Assembly: GCA_019311105.1 (NCBI GenBank)
Contig: JAFDDA010000029.1
Coordinates: 1 to 40,266, forward strand
Reading direction: 5' to 3'
Source: Deltaproteobacteria bacterium
GTDB taxonomy: Bacteria; Myxococcota_A; UBA9160; JAFDDA01
DNA length: 40,266 bases
A model generated the notes under the pieces. The model was not told the origin of the DNA. It made no database searches and saw only the letters and a list, made by a program, of their open reading frames with translations. Numbering within the stretch: the stretch's first letter is position 1; every line of letters starts with the position of its first letter. The translations under genes were made by a program, and so were the position numbers. Shown here one piece after another: positions 1 to 7,258 of this stretch.

Positions 1-366
1 GTTCATCACCACGCCGGCACCCAGGCGCCCGGCCAGGCGAGGTGCCACCAGCCGTGTCTCGGGGTTCTGGCTGAAGACTACGAGTGCGGGCGACTCCTGC
101 TGGCAGTACGCGGCCAGGGCGTCCACCCAGGCGTCCGGCGAGAAGCCTTCGAGCTTGGCGTCTTCGATCTGGTCGATGTCGTCGACCCCGAAACGTCCGG
201 CCTTCTCCGTTCCAGCGTCGGTGACCGGGCCCAGCATCAGCCAGCACAGCCGCGCTCCGGTGGAGTCGGCCAGCTTGCGAGCGAGGGTGAGCGCTTCCTC
301 CGCAGCGACGGACGACGCGCCCTCGTCGCCCCCCCGCGTGCAGACCACGATTCGCTTCGACGTCAT
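1..366 (-). CDS. etfA: Electron transfer flavoprotein alpha subunit, N-terminal part (cut by window edge)
   Basis: The alpha subunit of ETF pairs with EtfB, holds the FAD, and passes electrons from acyl-CoA dehydrogenases to a membrane quinone reductase. Only 122 codons lie in the window. They open with MTSKRIVVCTRGGDEG and show the alternating strand/helix pattern of the N-terminal ETF domain (ALTLARKLADSTGARL; then ALVVFSQNPETRLVAPRLA). The C-terminal FAD-binding domain is beyond base 1; family members are usually about 310-330 residues. It follows etfB directly, the usual order. Two in-frame ATGs, at 366 and 393, each have the same GGAG six bases upstream, because a 27-bp tandem duplication covers this start region. 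The start at 393 would add MTSKEPENV. Identity rests on the partial sequence plus the etfB neighbour. Confidence 0.85.
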   Translation of the reverse strand, partial: MTSKRIVVCTRGGDEGASSVAAEEALTLARKLADSTGARLCWLMLGPVTDAGTEKAGRFGVDDIDQIEDAKLEGFSPDAWVDALAAYCQQESPALVVFSQNPETRLVAPRLAGRLGAGVVMN

Positions 367-409
367 GACGTTCTCCGGTTCTTTCGACGTCATGACGTTC
401 TCCGGTTCT
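356..409. repeat. 27-bp perfect tandem duplication over the etfA start
   Basis: Two identical, directly adjacent 27-bp copies at 356-382 and 383-409. On the minus strand each copy carries a Shine-Dalgarno-like GGAG, a six-base spacer and an ATG, so the ribosome-binding site and start codon of etfA are duplicated in frame. The repeat ends 9 bases from the etfB stop codon. Confidence 0.95.
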
Positions 410-418
410 GCCTGCGCG

Positions 419-1147
419 TCATTGGATCAAACCATCCTGTCGCAGCCGGGCGACGAGGGCCTCGGATAGCTCGGCAGGCGTCTCGCCCTGGATGAACTCG
501 CAGCTCCCCTGCACCGTCGGAACGAACTTCATCCGCCGCGCCGCGATCTTCTTGGCCGCCGTCGGGTAGCGCGGCTCTCCGAGCTCGTTGCTCACGGTGA
601 CGACGGCGGGGCCGGCCACCTCGACCACTTCGTCCCCATCCGGCGTGACGCGGGTGATCCGGAACGCGGAGTCCACCTGCGCGACGGCGCTGGCATTGGT
701 CACCAGGGGCATGCCGAGGGCTTCGCAGATCAATGCGGGCACCACGCCCTGATCGTCGTCGGAGGCCTGGCGGCCGCAGAGCACGAGGTCGGCGCCACCG
801 CTCGTCCGGACGTAGCCGGCCAGGAGGGCAGCCACGACGTGATAATCGGGTGTGGGATCTTCCGGCGGAATGGCGGCGATCTCGTCCGCACCCAGCGCCG
901 CGGCGTGCTTCAGGATCGCCGCGGGGTCCACCCCGACCGAGACCACGGTGATGCTGCACTCCGCGCCCGCATCTCGCAGCCGCAGGGCCGCCTCCAGCGC
1001 CTGCTCGTCGAAGCCATTCATCAGGCGCGGGATGGTGGTCTGGGTCAACGACTTCCCGTCCTCGCCGATCTCGAGATGCCCGGCGAGGGCGTAGTTGTTC
1101 ACCGCATCCGGGTCCAGCACTTCCTTTACACAGACTACGATTCGCAT
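419..1147 (-). CDS. etfB: Electron transfer flavoprotein beta subunit
   Basis: The 242-residue EtfB/FixA family protein is the AMP-binding partner of EtfA and accepts electrons from acyl-CoA dehydrogenases. The N-terminus MRIVVCVKEVLDP is the classic ETF-beta opening. The mid-protein segment CGRQASDDDQGVVPALICE matches the family pattern (GxQ(A/S)xDxDxGxVxPxLAE) that surrounds the bound nucleotide. The KKIAARRMKFVP region corresponds to the C-terminal arm that contacts EtfA. The length is slightly below the usual 250-260. The ATG at 1147 sits at the end of a 32-bp triple repeat, and the preceding GGAGCGAGAAG stretch in that repeat is the only ribosome-binding candidate. etfA follows after a few tens of bases. 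The operon context (KstD-like dehydrogenase, crotonase, monooxygenase) suggests it serves a dedicated catabolic pathway. Confidence 0.95.
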   Translation of the reverse strand: MRIVVCVKEVLDPDAVNNYALAGHLEIGEDGKSLTQTTIPRLMNGFDEQALEAALRLRDAGAECSITVVSVGVDPAAILKHAAALGADEIAAIPPEDPTPDYHVVAALLAGYVRTSGGADLVLCGRQASDDDQGVVPALICEALGMPLVTNASAVAQVDSAFRITRVTPDGDEVVEVAGPAVVTVSNELGEPRYPTAAKKIAARRMKFVPTVQGSCEFIQGETPAELSEALVARLRQDGLIQ

Positions 1148-1240
1148 TCTACTTCTCGCTCCGCTTGCCCGAGAGGCATTCTATTTTCCGCTCCGCTTGC
1201 CCGAGAGGGATTCTATTTTCCGCTCCGCTTGCCCGAGAGG
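1145..1240. repeat. 32-bp tandem repeat, three copies, upstream of etfB
   Basis: Three adjacent 32-bp units: 1145-1176, 1177-1208 and 1209-1240. Units 2 and 3 differ only at the first base; unit 1 has a few changes near the etfB start. On the minus strand the array encodes the last residues of the small ORF at 1213-1512 (ending LSGKRSGK) and then forms the leader and start codon of etfB. Unit 2 also contains an out-of-frame ATG. There are no spacers, so it is not a CRISPR array. Confidence 0.95.
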
Positions 1241-1512
1241 GAGTCCGGTAGCGTCCTTCCCTCGGCGTCGATCAAGAACAGGCTCTCGGATTCGCACCAC
1301 ACGGTCTCCGCCGGGTAGCCCGGCGGCTTCCGGGAGAGATCGGTCAGGACGTACCAGCGCCAGGGCGGGTCGCCGTGATCGACGTACTCTCCCGTGAGGC
1401 TTCCCGAGAATTCCTCACGGCCCGCGAAGTGCGTGCCCGGGACAGACCCGCCGCCGTCGCACTCCGCACGTCTTCCGACCAACGCGGGGTCGAAGCCGTG
1501 TCGTCTCGGCAT
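1213..1512 (-). CDS. Hypothetical protein, 99 residues, in the etf operon
   Basis: I do not recognise a family. The reading frame looks coding in its second half (GEYVDHGDPPWRWYVLTDLS, then PPGYPAETVWCESESLFLID), rich in aromatic and acidic residues, while the first 30 residues are less convincing. It lies between the crotonase (stop at 1566) and etfB, in the same direction. The ATG at 1512 has GGAG directly against it, which is too close; an in-frame TTG six bases upstream with a GAAG-rich leader is an alternative, so the start is uncertain. Its last eight codons lie inside the 32-bp repeat array, so its present C-terminus was shaped by that duplication. It could be a small soluble pathway protein or the surviving tail of a longer gene. 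Confidence 0.5.
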   Translation of the reverse strand: MPRRHGFDPALVGRRAECDGGGSVPGTHFAGREEFSGSLTGEYVDHGDPPWRWYVLTDLSRKPPGYPAETVWCESESLFLIDAEGRTLPDSLSGKRSGK

Positions 1513-1565
1513 CTCCAAGTTCTTCGTCTCTTCCCTCTGCACTCGGGCCCCGGAGCCGCCGGCAC

Positions 1566-2387
1566 TCAGTGGCCCTTGAACTCCGGCTTTCGCTTCTCGC
1601 GGAAGGAGCTGGTTCCCTCCCTCGCGTCGTCCGTATGAGCGGACATGGTCGCCGCCACGGCTTCGTAGTCGATCATCTCGTCGAGGGTCGACGTGAGGGA
1701 TTTGTGGATGAAGCGGCGCGCCAGGTCGACGGCCACGCTCGGCCCGCGGGCGAGCCGCTTCGCATACTCCATGGCCGCCGGGAGTGCCTGTCCGTCCTCG
1801 ACGAGCTCGTCGATCAAGCCCTCTCGATGCGCCTCTTCGGCTTCGAGGATCCGACCCGTCTCGACCATCATCAGTGCCGTCGAGAGTCGAGTGACCCGAG
1901 GCAGGAAGTACGTGATGCCGCAGTCCGGCGCGAATCCGAGCCGCACCATCGCCGCGCACCAGCGGCTCGTCGCGTCGGCGAAGCGGCGGTCGCAGGCCAG
2001 GGCGAAGGCGAGCCCAGCCCCCATCACCGGTCCGGAGACCGCCGCGATCACGGGCTTGTCCACCTCCACGATCATCCGGGTGAACTCACCGATGGGGCCG
2101 GCGGGCGTCTTGCGCTGGTAGCGCTCGAGCGGAACGTCCGACAGCCCAGGCAGGCCGCGATCCCCCGAGCCGCTGATCCACTCGGCGTCGCCGCCCGAGC
2201 AGAAGGCACGTCCGGCGCCCGTCAAGACCACCACGCGCACGTCGTCCCGGTGGCGAAGCTCACGGAACAGCTCGACCAGGTCGCTGGCCAGATCCCAGTT
2301 GATCGCATTCAGGCGATCCGGGCGGTTCAGTGTGACGATGCCGACGCCCTCGTCGACCTCGAAGAGGAAGTGCTTCTCGGCTTCCAT
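1566..2387 (-). CDS. Enoyl-CoA hydratase/isomerase family protein (crotonase fold)
   Basis: A 273-residue crotonase-superfamily enzyme acting on a CoA thioester. AFCSGGDAEW and VSGPVMGAGLAFALACD form the two oxyanion-hole segments. At the positions of the two catalytic glutamates of classical enoyl-CoA hydratase I align Ala (in GAGLAFALACD) and Met (in AAMVRLGF), whereas the motif APDCGITYFLPRV carries the Asp typical of isomerase-like members such as PaaG. This favours double-bond isomerisation or ring chemistry over simple hydration. The start at 2387 is preceded by GGAGG with eight-base spacing; an alternative ATG at 2408 overlaps the upstream stop (ATGA) and adds seven residues. It is co-transcribed with the monooxygenase and the KstD-like dehydrogenase. 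Confidence 0.9.
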   Translation of the reverse strand: MEAEKHFLFEVDEGVGIVTLNRPDRLNAINWDLASDLVELFRELRHRDDVRVVVLTGAGRAFCSGGDAEWISGSGDRGLPGLSDVPLERYQRKTPAGPIGEFTRMIVEVDKPVIAAVSGPVMGAGLAFALACDRRFADATSRWCAAMVRLGFAPDCGITYFLPRVTRLSTALMMVETGRILEAEEAHREGLIDELVEDGQALPAAMEYAKRLARGPSVAVDLARRFIHKSLTSTLDEMIDYEAVAATMSAHTDDAREGTSSFREKRKPEFKGH

Positions 2388-2404
2388 GGGGTTCGCCTCC
2401 GTAG

Positions 2405-3481
2405 TCATGCGGAATGTTCCTGCTGAAGTGCCTGGACTGTCTCTCCGACCCAGGCGTCGTCCCTTCGCAGCTCGGGCGCGAGATCGAGTAGGAGGGTCGA
2501 GAAGACTCCGGAGCAGCGCTCGCGCAGCTTGCTCGCCAGCTCGTCTCGCGTGCCGACGATCGCCCACTCCTCGACCATTTCGTCGCTGATCCGTTCCGGC
2601 ATCTCCTGCCACTTGCCCTTGCGGGACATCTGGTGGAGTTCGTGGCCGACGTCCTGCCAGCCGTGGAACTCGAGGACGGCGTGGTAGGTGGGCGTGGATG
2701 CGTAGAAGGCGATGTGCTGCTTCAGTGCCTGTCGGGCCGCCTCGATGCCCTTCTCGTCCTCGGCGATGGCCAGGAACGGTGCGCCGAGCATGTCGATCTC
2801 GGACGGATCGCGTCCCGCCTTCTTGGCGCCCGCCTCGACGGCGGGCAGCACGACCTCCCGCGCGTAGCGGAAGGTGGCGATCGGGTGGAGGCGCAGGCCG
2901 TCGCATAGCTCGCCCGTCAGCCGCGCCATGTAGGGATTGACCGCAGCCAGATAGATCGGAACGTGGGGGTGCTCGATCGGCCCCGGGTTGAAGAACGGGT
3001 TCATCAGGCTGAACTGGTAGTGCTCGCCCTCGAAAGCGGGCTTCTCGCCGCTCTGGAAGGTCTCGAACATCGCCTTCAAGCACAGCACGTACTCGCGCAT
3101 GCGCGGGCCGGGCGGGCCCGACCAGCGCGACGCGTAGCGCCGGACGACGTGGCCCTTCACCTGCGTGCCCAGGCCCAGCTGGAAGCGGCCGCCCGAGAGC
3201 TGCTGCAGATCCCAGGCGAGCTGGGCGGTGACCATCGGGCTGCGCGGGAATGCGATGGCCACGTTCGTGCCCAGCGCGATGCTCCGCGTGTGCTCGGCGG
3301 CCACGACCAGGGGCAGGAAGGGGTCATGGCCGGCTTCGGGTGCCGTGAGGCCGTCGAAGCCGCGCTCCTCGCACCAGCGAGCCGCGGCGGCGATGGCGCC
3401 GATGTCGGACTTCGCCTGCCCCTCGCCCGCGTACTGGTCGGTATCGGGCCCCAGGATCACGGTCTGGACTCGGAACCCCAT
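2405..3481 (-). CDS. Luciferase-like (LLM class) flavin/F420-dependent oxidoreductase
   Basis: A 358-residue TIM-barrel protein of the bacterial luciferase superfamily, probably using F420 or FMN. Family marks are the opening GFRVQTVILGPDTDQ, the RSIALGTNVAIAFPRSPMV segment, the LSGGRFQLGLGTQVKGHVVR loop and PHVPIYLAAVNPYMARLTGE. The pattern resembles the actinobacterial-type subfamily often annotated as an F420-dependent TIGR03617-like oxidoreductase; that subfamily call is from memory. The ATG at 3481 has GGAG seven bases upstream. A GTG at 3487 overlaps the stop of the upstream KstD-like gene (GTGA) and is the alternative start. Stop/start overlaps on both sides argue for translational coupling within the operon. 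The substrate is unknown, but the neighbours suggest oxidation of a CoA-linked or ring intermediate. Confidence 0.85.
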   Translation of the reverse strand: MGFRVQTVILGPDTDQYAGEGQAKSDIGAIAAAARWCEERGFDGLTAPEAGHDPFLPLVVAAEHTRSIALGTNVAIAFPRSPMVTAQLAWDLQQLSGGRFQLGLGTQVKGHVVRRYASRWSGPPGPRMREYVLCLKAMFETFQSGEKPAFEGEHYQFSLMNPFFNPGPIEHPHVPIYLAAVNPYMARLTGELCDGLRLHPIATFRYAREVVLPAVEAGAKKAGRDPSEIDMLGAPFLAIAEDEKGIEAARQALKQHIAFYASTPTYHAVLEFHGWQDVGHELHQMSRKGKWQEMPERISDEMVEEWAIVGTRDELASKLRERCSGVFSTLLLDLAPELRRDDAWVGETVQALQQEHSA

Positions 3482-3483
3482 GC

Positions 3484-5202
3484 TCACGCTCCCATCGCGT
3501 CGGAGGCCGCGACGTAGCCGAAGGTCGTCGCCGGCCCGATCGTCGCGCCCGCACCCGGATAGCTGCGTCCCATCACGGATGCGGCGCAGTTCCCGATCGC
3601 GTAGAGCCCCGGGATCACATCGCCCGACTCTGTCAGCACGCGCGCACGGCCGTCGACCGTGAGGCCCCCCTTCGTTCCGAGCTCACCCGGAAAGGCTTCG
3701 ATCGCGTAGAAGGGGGCGGTGTCGATCGGACCGATGCAGGGGTTCGGCTCGACCTTGGCATCGCCGTAGTAGCGATCGTAGATCGTCTCGCCGCGCTGGA
3801 ACTCGGGGTCCTTGCCGGTGCGCGCATACTCGTTGTTTCGCGCCACGGAGTCCTTCAGCCCGTCGGCGTCCACACCGAGCTGGCCGGCGAGCTCCTCGAG
3901 GGTATTCGCCTTCTTGATGTAGCCCTGTTTGAAGAGCTTACGCACCATCCAGTCGGGCTGCGCGGAGCCCTGCAGCAGGGGGCCGCACATGTAGTTCTTG
4001 CGATAGGTGGCGTCGAATACGAAATAGGCCGGCACGCAGGGCGAGCCGGGGCTGTCCTTCTCGTACATGGCGTTCACGATGTCGATGTAGGGCGCCGCCT
4101 CGTTCGTGAACCGGCTCCCGGCCTTGTTCACGAGGATGCTACGGGGCAAGGACTTCTCGATCACGAGGAAGCGGGCCAGGTCCTCGCCGGGGACGACCGT
4201 GGTCGGCCCCCACCAGGCATCGTCCATGAGATCGACTCCGGCGCCGATCTTCTGGCCCATCTCGATGACGTCCCCGGTGTTCTCGGGGTTGCCGCAGCTC
4301 CACTCCTTGCGGGTCGGTTTGGGCAGGTACTTCTCGCGCATGGCTTGGTTGCCCTCGAAGCCGCCCGCGCCGAGGATCACGCCGCGCGTCGCTCCGATGC
4401 GGATCGTGCGCCCGTTGCGCTCGGCTACGACGCCCGTCACGCGCCCGTCCTCGACGATCAGCTCGCGCGCCGGCGCCTCGAGCCAGAGCGGGATCTCCCG
4501 ATCCATCAGCGAGAGGCGAAGCATGCCGATCAGCGCATTGCCGCCCGACGGGTTCCGATCGCGCGGCGATCGAAAGCGCCAGCGGAGGTCGAACGCGTAC
4601 TTGAGGCACAGCTTGGCGAAGAGCATCATCCCGCCCGGCTGTCCGGTCATGGTCATGCGCGCCTCGACGGCGGTCATCCCGACGCGTCCCATCACCTGCA
4701 TCTGCGGATTCTGATCGCGCATGCTGAGGAAGTCGTCGCCCAGCTGGCGGGCATCGAAGTGCTCGGGCTCGACGGAGCGCCCGCCGGGCTTGCTGCCCTC
4801 GACCCTCGGGTAGTAGTCCGAGTACTCGGGCAGGGATACGAACTCGGCGTGGGTCTTCTCGTCCAGGTACCGGAGCGCTTCGGGGCCCTTCTCCATGAAG
4901 GCGCGCAGCCCATCGTCGGAGCTCGATCCGGCGGTGGTGCCCTTCAGATAGCTCCAGGCTTCCTCCTCCGTATCCGGCACACCCACACCCGCCATCAGGT
5001 GGTTGTTGGGGATCCAGAGGAGGCAGGACGACATCGCGGACGAGCCGCCATATCGGTCGCTCTTCTCGATCAGGAGCGTCCGGCCGCCCTCGTCGTGGGC
5101 CCGCAAGGCCGCCGTCATGGCGCCGGCTCCGGAGCCGACCACCAAGACATCGACGGTATGATCAAAGCTCGTCGAGTCGGTGTCCATCATGGCCTCGTTC
5201 AT
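3484..5202 (-). CDS. FAD-dependent 3-ketosteroid delta1-dehydrogenase-like flavoprotein
   Basis: This 572-residue protein belongs to the fumarate reductase/KstD-like FAD family. The Rossmann motif DVLVVGSGAGAMTAALRA lies near residues 18-35, followed by the acidic LLIEKSDRYGGSSAMSS FAD-contacting segment. The C-terminal portion has FYAIEAFPGELGTKGGLTVD and GLYAIGNCAASVMGRSYPGAGATIGPA, the substrate-loop and FAD-closing motifs of ketosteroid dehydrogenases. Family enzymes introduce double bonds in ring A of steroids or related cyclic ketones and reduce FAD. Adjacent etf and crotonase genes fit a ring-degrading pathway. The start at 5202 has no strong Shine-Dalgarno; in-frame ATGs at 5190 and 5187 are alternatives. 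It lies 54 bases after the TetR gene and overlaps the next gene by 3 bases if GTG 3487 is used. Exact substrate cannot be read from sequence. Confidence 0.85.
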   Translation of the reverse strand: MNEAMMDTDSTSFDHTVDVLVVGSGAGAMTAALRAHDEGGRTLLIEKSDRYGGSSAMSSCLLWIPNNHLMAGVGVPDTEEEAWSYLKGTTAGSSSDDGLRAFMEKGPEALRYLDEKTHAEFVSLPEYSDYYPRVEGSKPGGRSVEPEHFDARQLGDDFLSMRDQNPQMQVMGRVGMTAVEARMTMTGQPGGMMLFAKLCLKYAFDLRWRFRSPRDRNPSGGNALIGMLRLSLMDREIPLWLEAPARELIVEDGRVTGVVAERNGRTIRIGATRGVILGAGGFEGNQAMREKYLPKPTRKEWSCGNPENTGDVIEMGQKIGAGVDLMDDAWWGPTTVVPGEDLARFLVIEKSLPRSILVNKAGSRFTNEAAPYIDIVNAMYEKDSPGSPCVPAYFVFDATYRKNYMCGPLLQGSAQPDWMVRKLFKQGYIKKANTLEELAGQLGVDADGLKDSVARNNEYARTGKDPEFQRGETIYDRYYGDAKVEPNPCIGPIDTAPFYAIEAFPGELGTKGGLTVDGRARVLTESGDVIPGLYAIGNCAASVMGRSYPGAGATIGPATTFGYVAASDAMGA

Positions 5203-5256
5203 CTTCGTCTCGCCGTCCGAGGCCCCGAGCCAACGATGGCTCGCTCCGGAACGGGA

Positions 5257-5925
5257 TCATTCGTGGCCGCTCTCGCGTTCCTCATCCTGCGGCCGGATCC
5301 CCAGCAGATGGCGCGCGACCCCCGCCAGCTCTTCCCGGTACTGCGCGAGGCGCTCGGCCCGGGATTCCGGGCCGTCTCCACCCATCAAGTCCGCTCCGCT
5401 GGTCAGCCAGATCACGGCCCCCGAGAGGATGTTCGCCACGTGGACCGCGTTGGCCGCACGGAATTCGTTGTCCCGCTGTCCCTGCTCGATGGTCTTCAGC
5501 AAGGTCATGAACATCGGGGTGGTCATGCGCTCGACCTCGGGCCGCAGCGCGCCCTCCGCGGACGCAAACTCGCGAATGAACAGCCGACCCAGGGTAGGGC
5601 GCTCGCTCGCGTAGTTGAACCAGGCCTCGATCACGCGCTCGAGGCGCTTCTCGCTCGAGCCCGGCTCGGTCACCGACGCCAGGATCGTCTCGCCGAGGGG
5701 CTCGAAGGAGGCCTGGAGCACGGCGTCGTACAGCGCCTCTTTGTCGCCGAAGTGGTAGATGACGGCCGCGCGGGTGATCCCGACACGCTCTGCGATGTCC
5801 TCGAGGCGGGCCGATGCGAATCCGCGGGCAGCGAACTCGGTCTCCGCGGCGGCCAGGATCAGCCCCCGGGTCTCTTCCGTGACCTGGGCGGTTCGACGCG
5901 GAGGGGCGTCGGAACTAACTTGCAT
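5257..5925 (-). CDS. TetR/AcrR family transcriptional regulator (first gene of the KstD-like operon)
   Basis: A 222-residue repressor-type regulator. The N-terminal HTH reads TRGLILAAAETEFAARGFAS, then RLEDIAERVGITRAAVIYHF and the conserved FGDKEALYDAVLQ. The helical C-terminal part should bind the inducer, likely a pathway acyl-CoA or substrate. It is the first gene of the operon (KstD-like gene 54 bases downstream) and is divergent from the CoA-transferase pair at 6035. No Shine-Dalgarno is visible upstream of the ATG at 5925. A candidate promoter (TTGACG, 16 bases, TAAGCT) would start transcription at about the A of this ATG, so the mRNA may be leaderless. An 18-bp palindrome between the promoter elements is the obvious candidate operator for autoregulation and control of the divergent genes. 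Confidence 0.92.
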   Translation of the reverse strand: MQVSSDAPPRRTAQVTEETRGLILAAAETEFAARGFASARLEDIAERVGITRAAVIYHFGDKEALYDAVLQASFEPLGETILASVTEPGSSEKRLERVIEAWFNYASERPTLGRLFIREFASAEGALRPEVERMTTPMFMTLLKTIEQGQRDNEFRAANAVHVANILSGAVIWLTSGADLMGGDGPESRAERLAQYREELAGVARHLLGIRPQDEERESGHE

Positions 5926-5931
5926 GCTAGT

Positions 5932-5959
5932 AGCTTACTCTTGAGTTAGCGTACGTCAA
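5932..5959 (-). promoter_or_regulatory. Candidate tetR promoter with embedded 18-bp palindromic operator
   Basis: On the minus strand: -35 TTGACG (5959-5954), 16-base spacer, -10 TAAGCT (5937-5932). The segment 5933-5950 is an inverted repeat, GCTAACTC-AA-GAGTAAGC on the minus strand, with one mismatch between 8-bp arms. It fills the spacer and covers most of the -10, where a bound TetR dimer would block RNA polymerase. The elements are seen; the function is inferred. Confidence 0.5.
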
Positions 5960-6034
5960 GCGGGGCCCTGGGACGGCGAGACGGGGCCCGAATGAGCGAG
6001 ACGAAGGCCCTCGAGAGGGCTATGGGAGGGAGTC

Positions 6035-7258
6035 ATGCCGACCCAGCCCAGCGGAGCCCTGAGCGGGCGGCGAGTCCTGGAGCTCGCCGACGCGACGGGA
6101 GCCTATTGCGGAAAGCTGCTGGCGGATCTGGGCGCCGACGTGATCAAGCTCGAGCCTCCCGGCGGCGACCCCAGTCGCAGGATGCCCCCGGGGGATTCCT
6201 CTCGAGAAGGTGGGGAGGAGAGACTCTCCTTCCTATATATGAACACCAGCAAGCGCGGTGTGACCCTGGACCTTCGCAAGCCCGAGTCCCGAGGGCTCTT
6301 GGTGGAACTCGCGAGCCGGGCCGACCTCGTCATCGAGACCCTTCCGCCGGGCACGCTCGATAGCCTGGAGATCGGCTACGAGAGCCTGCGCCAGCACAAC
6401 CCTCGCCTGGTTCTCACCTCCATCACCGGCTTCGGGCAGAGCGGTCCGCACCGGGATTTCCGGTCGTCGGATCTGGTGGCCAGCGCGCTCGGGGGTGCGA
6501 TGACGGTCACCGGCGAGGAGGACGACCCTCCGGTGCGGCTGGCCGGTAGCCAGGCCCACGTCGCCGCGTCCACCGTCGCCGCAGTCAGCAGCCTGATCGC
6601 CCTGCTCGCCAGCTCGCAACGCGGCGAGGGGCAGCACGTCGACATCTCCGTCCAGGAGGTGGTCGGCTCGGTCTCGCACATCTGCGGCGTTGGCAAGTGG
6701 CTCGACGACGGGATCATTCCCAAGCGCAGGGGAACCGGTCTATTCGCTTCGGTCCCATCGGGCGCCTACCCCTGTCGGGATGGAAGCGTGTACCTGATGG
6801 TCAATCGACCGCTGCACTGGGTGGCGCTGGCCCAGTGGGTCCATGAGGTGACCGGCAACCAGGAGATCCTCGACCCGATGTTCGAGGGGCCATCCTCGAG
6901 CCGGCTGCCCTACCGCGAGCTCCTGGATCTCTTCATCTCGGACCTGATGTGCCAGCTCGATGTCGAGGAGGTGTACCGCGAGGGGCAGAGACGCCACATC
7001 GCCATCACCCCCGTGAATACGGTGGCGGCGGTGACGGCAGACCCCCATCTCGCCGCGCGCGGGTTCTTCGAGCAGGTCGATCATCCGACGGCGGGCCGTC
7101 TCACCTACCCGGGCGCACCCTATCGGCACTCGAAGACACCCTGGCGTATCCAACGCCCCGCTCCCACACCGGGGCAACACAACCGCGAGGTCTACTGCGA
7201 CGAGCTCGGACTCTCCGAGGCTGCGCTGCAGACGCTCGAATCGAAGGGTGTCGTCTGA
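6035..7258 (+). CDS. CaiB/BaiF (family III) CoA-transferase
   Basis: A 407-residue member of the family III CoA-transferases, which move CoA between carboxylic acids or act as racemases. Family features: LSGRRVLELADATGAYCGKLLADLGADVIKLEPP at the start, NTSKRGVTLDLRKPESRGL, DLVIETLPPGTLDSLEIGYE, and GEGQHVDISVQEVV. At the usual catalytic-aspartate region (residues about 165-179) the sequence is PPVRLAGSQAHVAAS, with no Asp, so it may be inactive alone or act as the non-catalytic half of a heteromer. The ATG is preceded by GGGAGGGAGTC. Its stop overlaps the start of a second CoA-transferase gene (TGATG), implying coupled translation. It is divergent from the TetR-KstD operon and probably shares its regulator. 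Confidence 0.9.
   Translation: MPTQPSGALSGRRVLELADATGAYCGKLLADLGADVIKLEPPGGDPSRRMPPGDSSREGGEERLSFLYMNTSKRGVTLDLRKPESRGLLVELASRADLVIETLPPGTLDSLEIGYESLRQHNPRLVLTSITGFGQSGPHRDFRSSDLVASALGGAMTVTGEEDDPPVRLAGSQAHVAASTVAAVSSLIALLASSQRGEGQHVDISVQEVVGSVSHICGVGKWLDDGIIPKRRGTGLFASVPSGAYPCRDGSVYLMVNRPLHWVALAQWVHEVTGNQEILDPMFEGPSSSRLPYRELLDLFISDLMCQLDVEEVYREGQRRHIAITPVNTVAAVTADPHLAARGFFEQVDHPTAGRLTYPGAPYRHSKTPWRIQRPAPTPGQHNREVYCDELGLSEAALQTLESKGVV

Noticed and set aside
1145..1240. CRISPR-like direct repeats
   Set aside because: The three units are adjacent with no spacers, and no cas gene is nearby; it is a simple tandem repeat.
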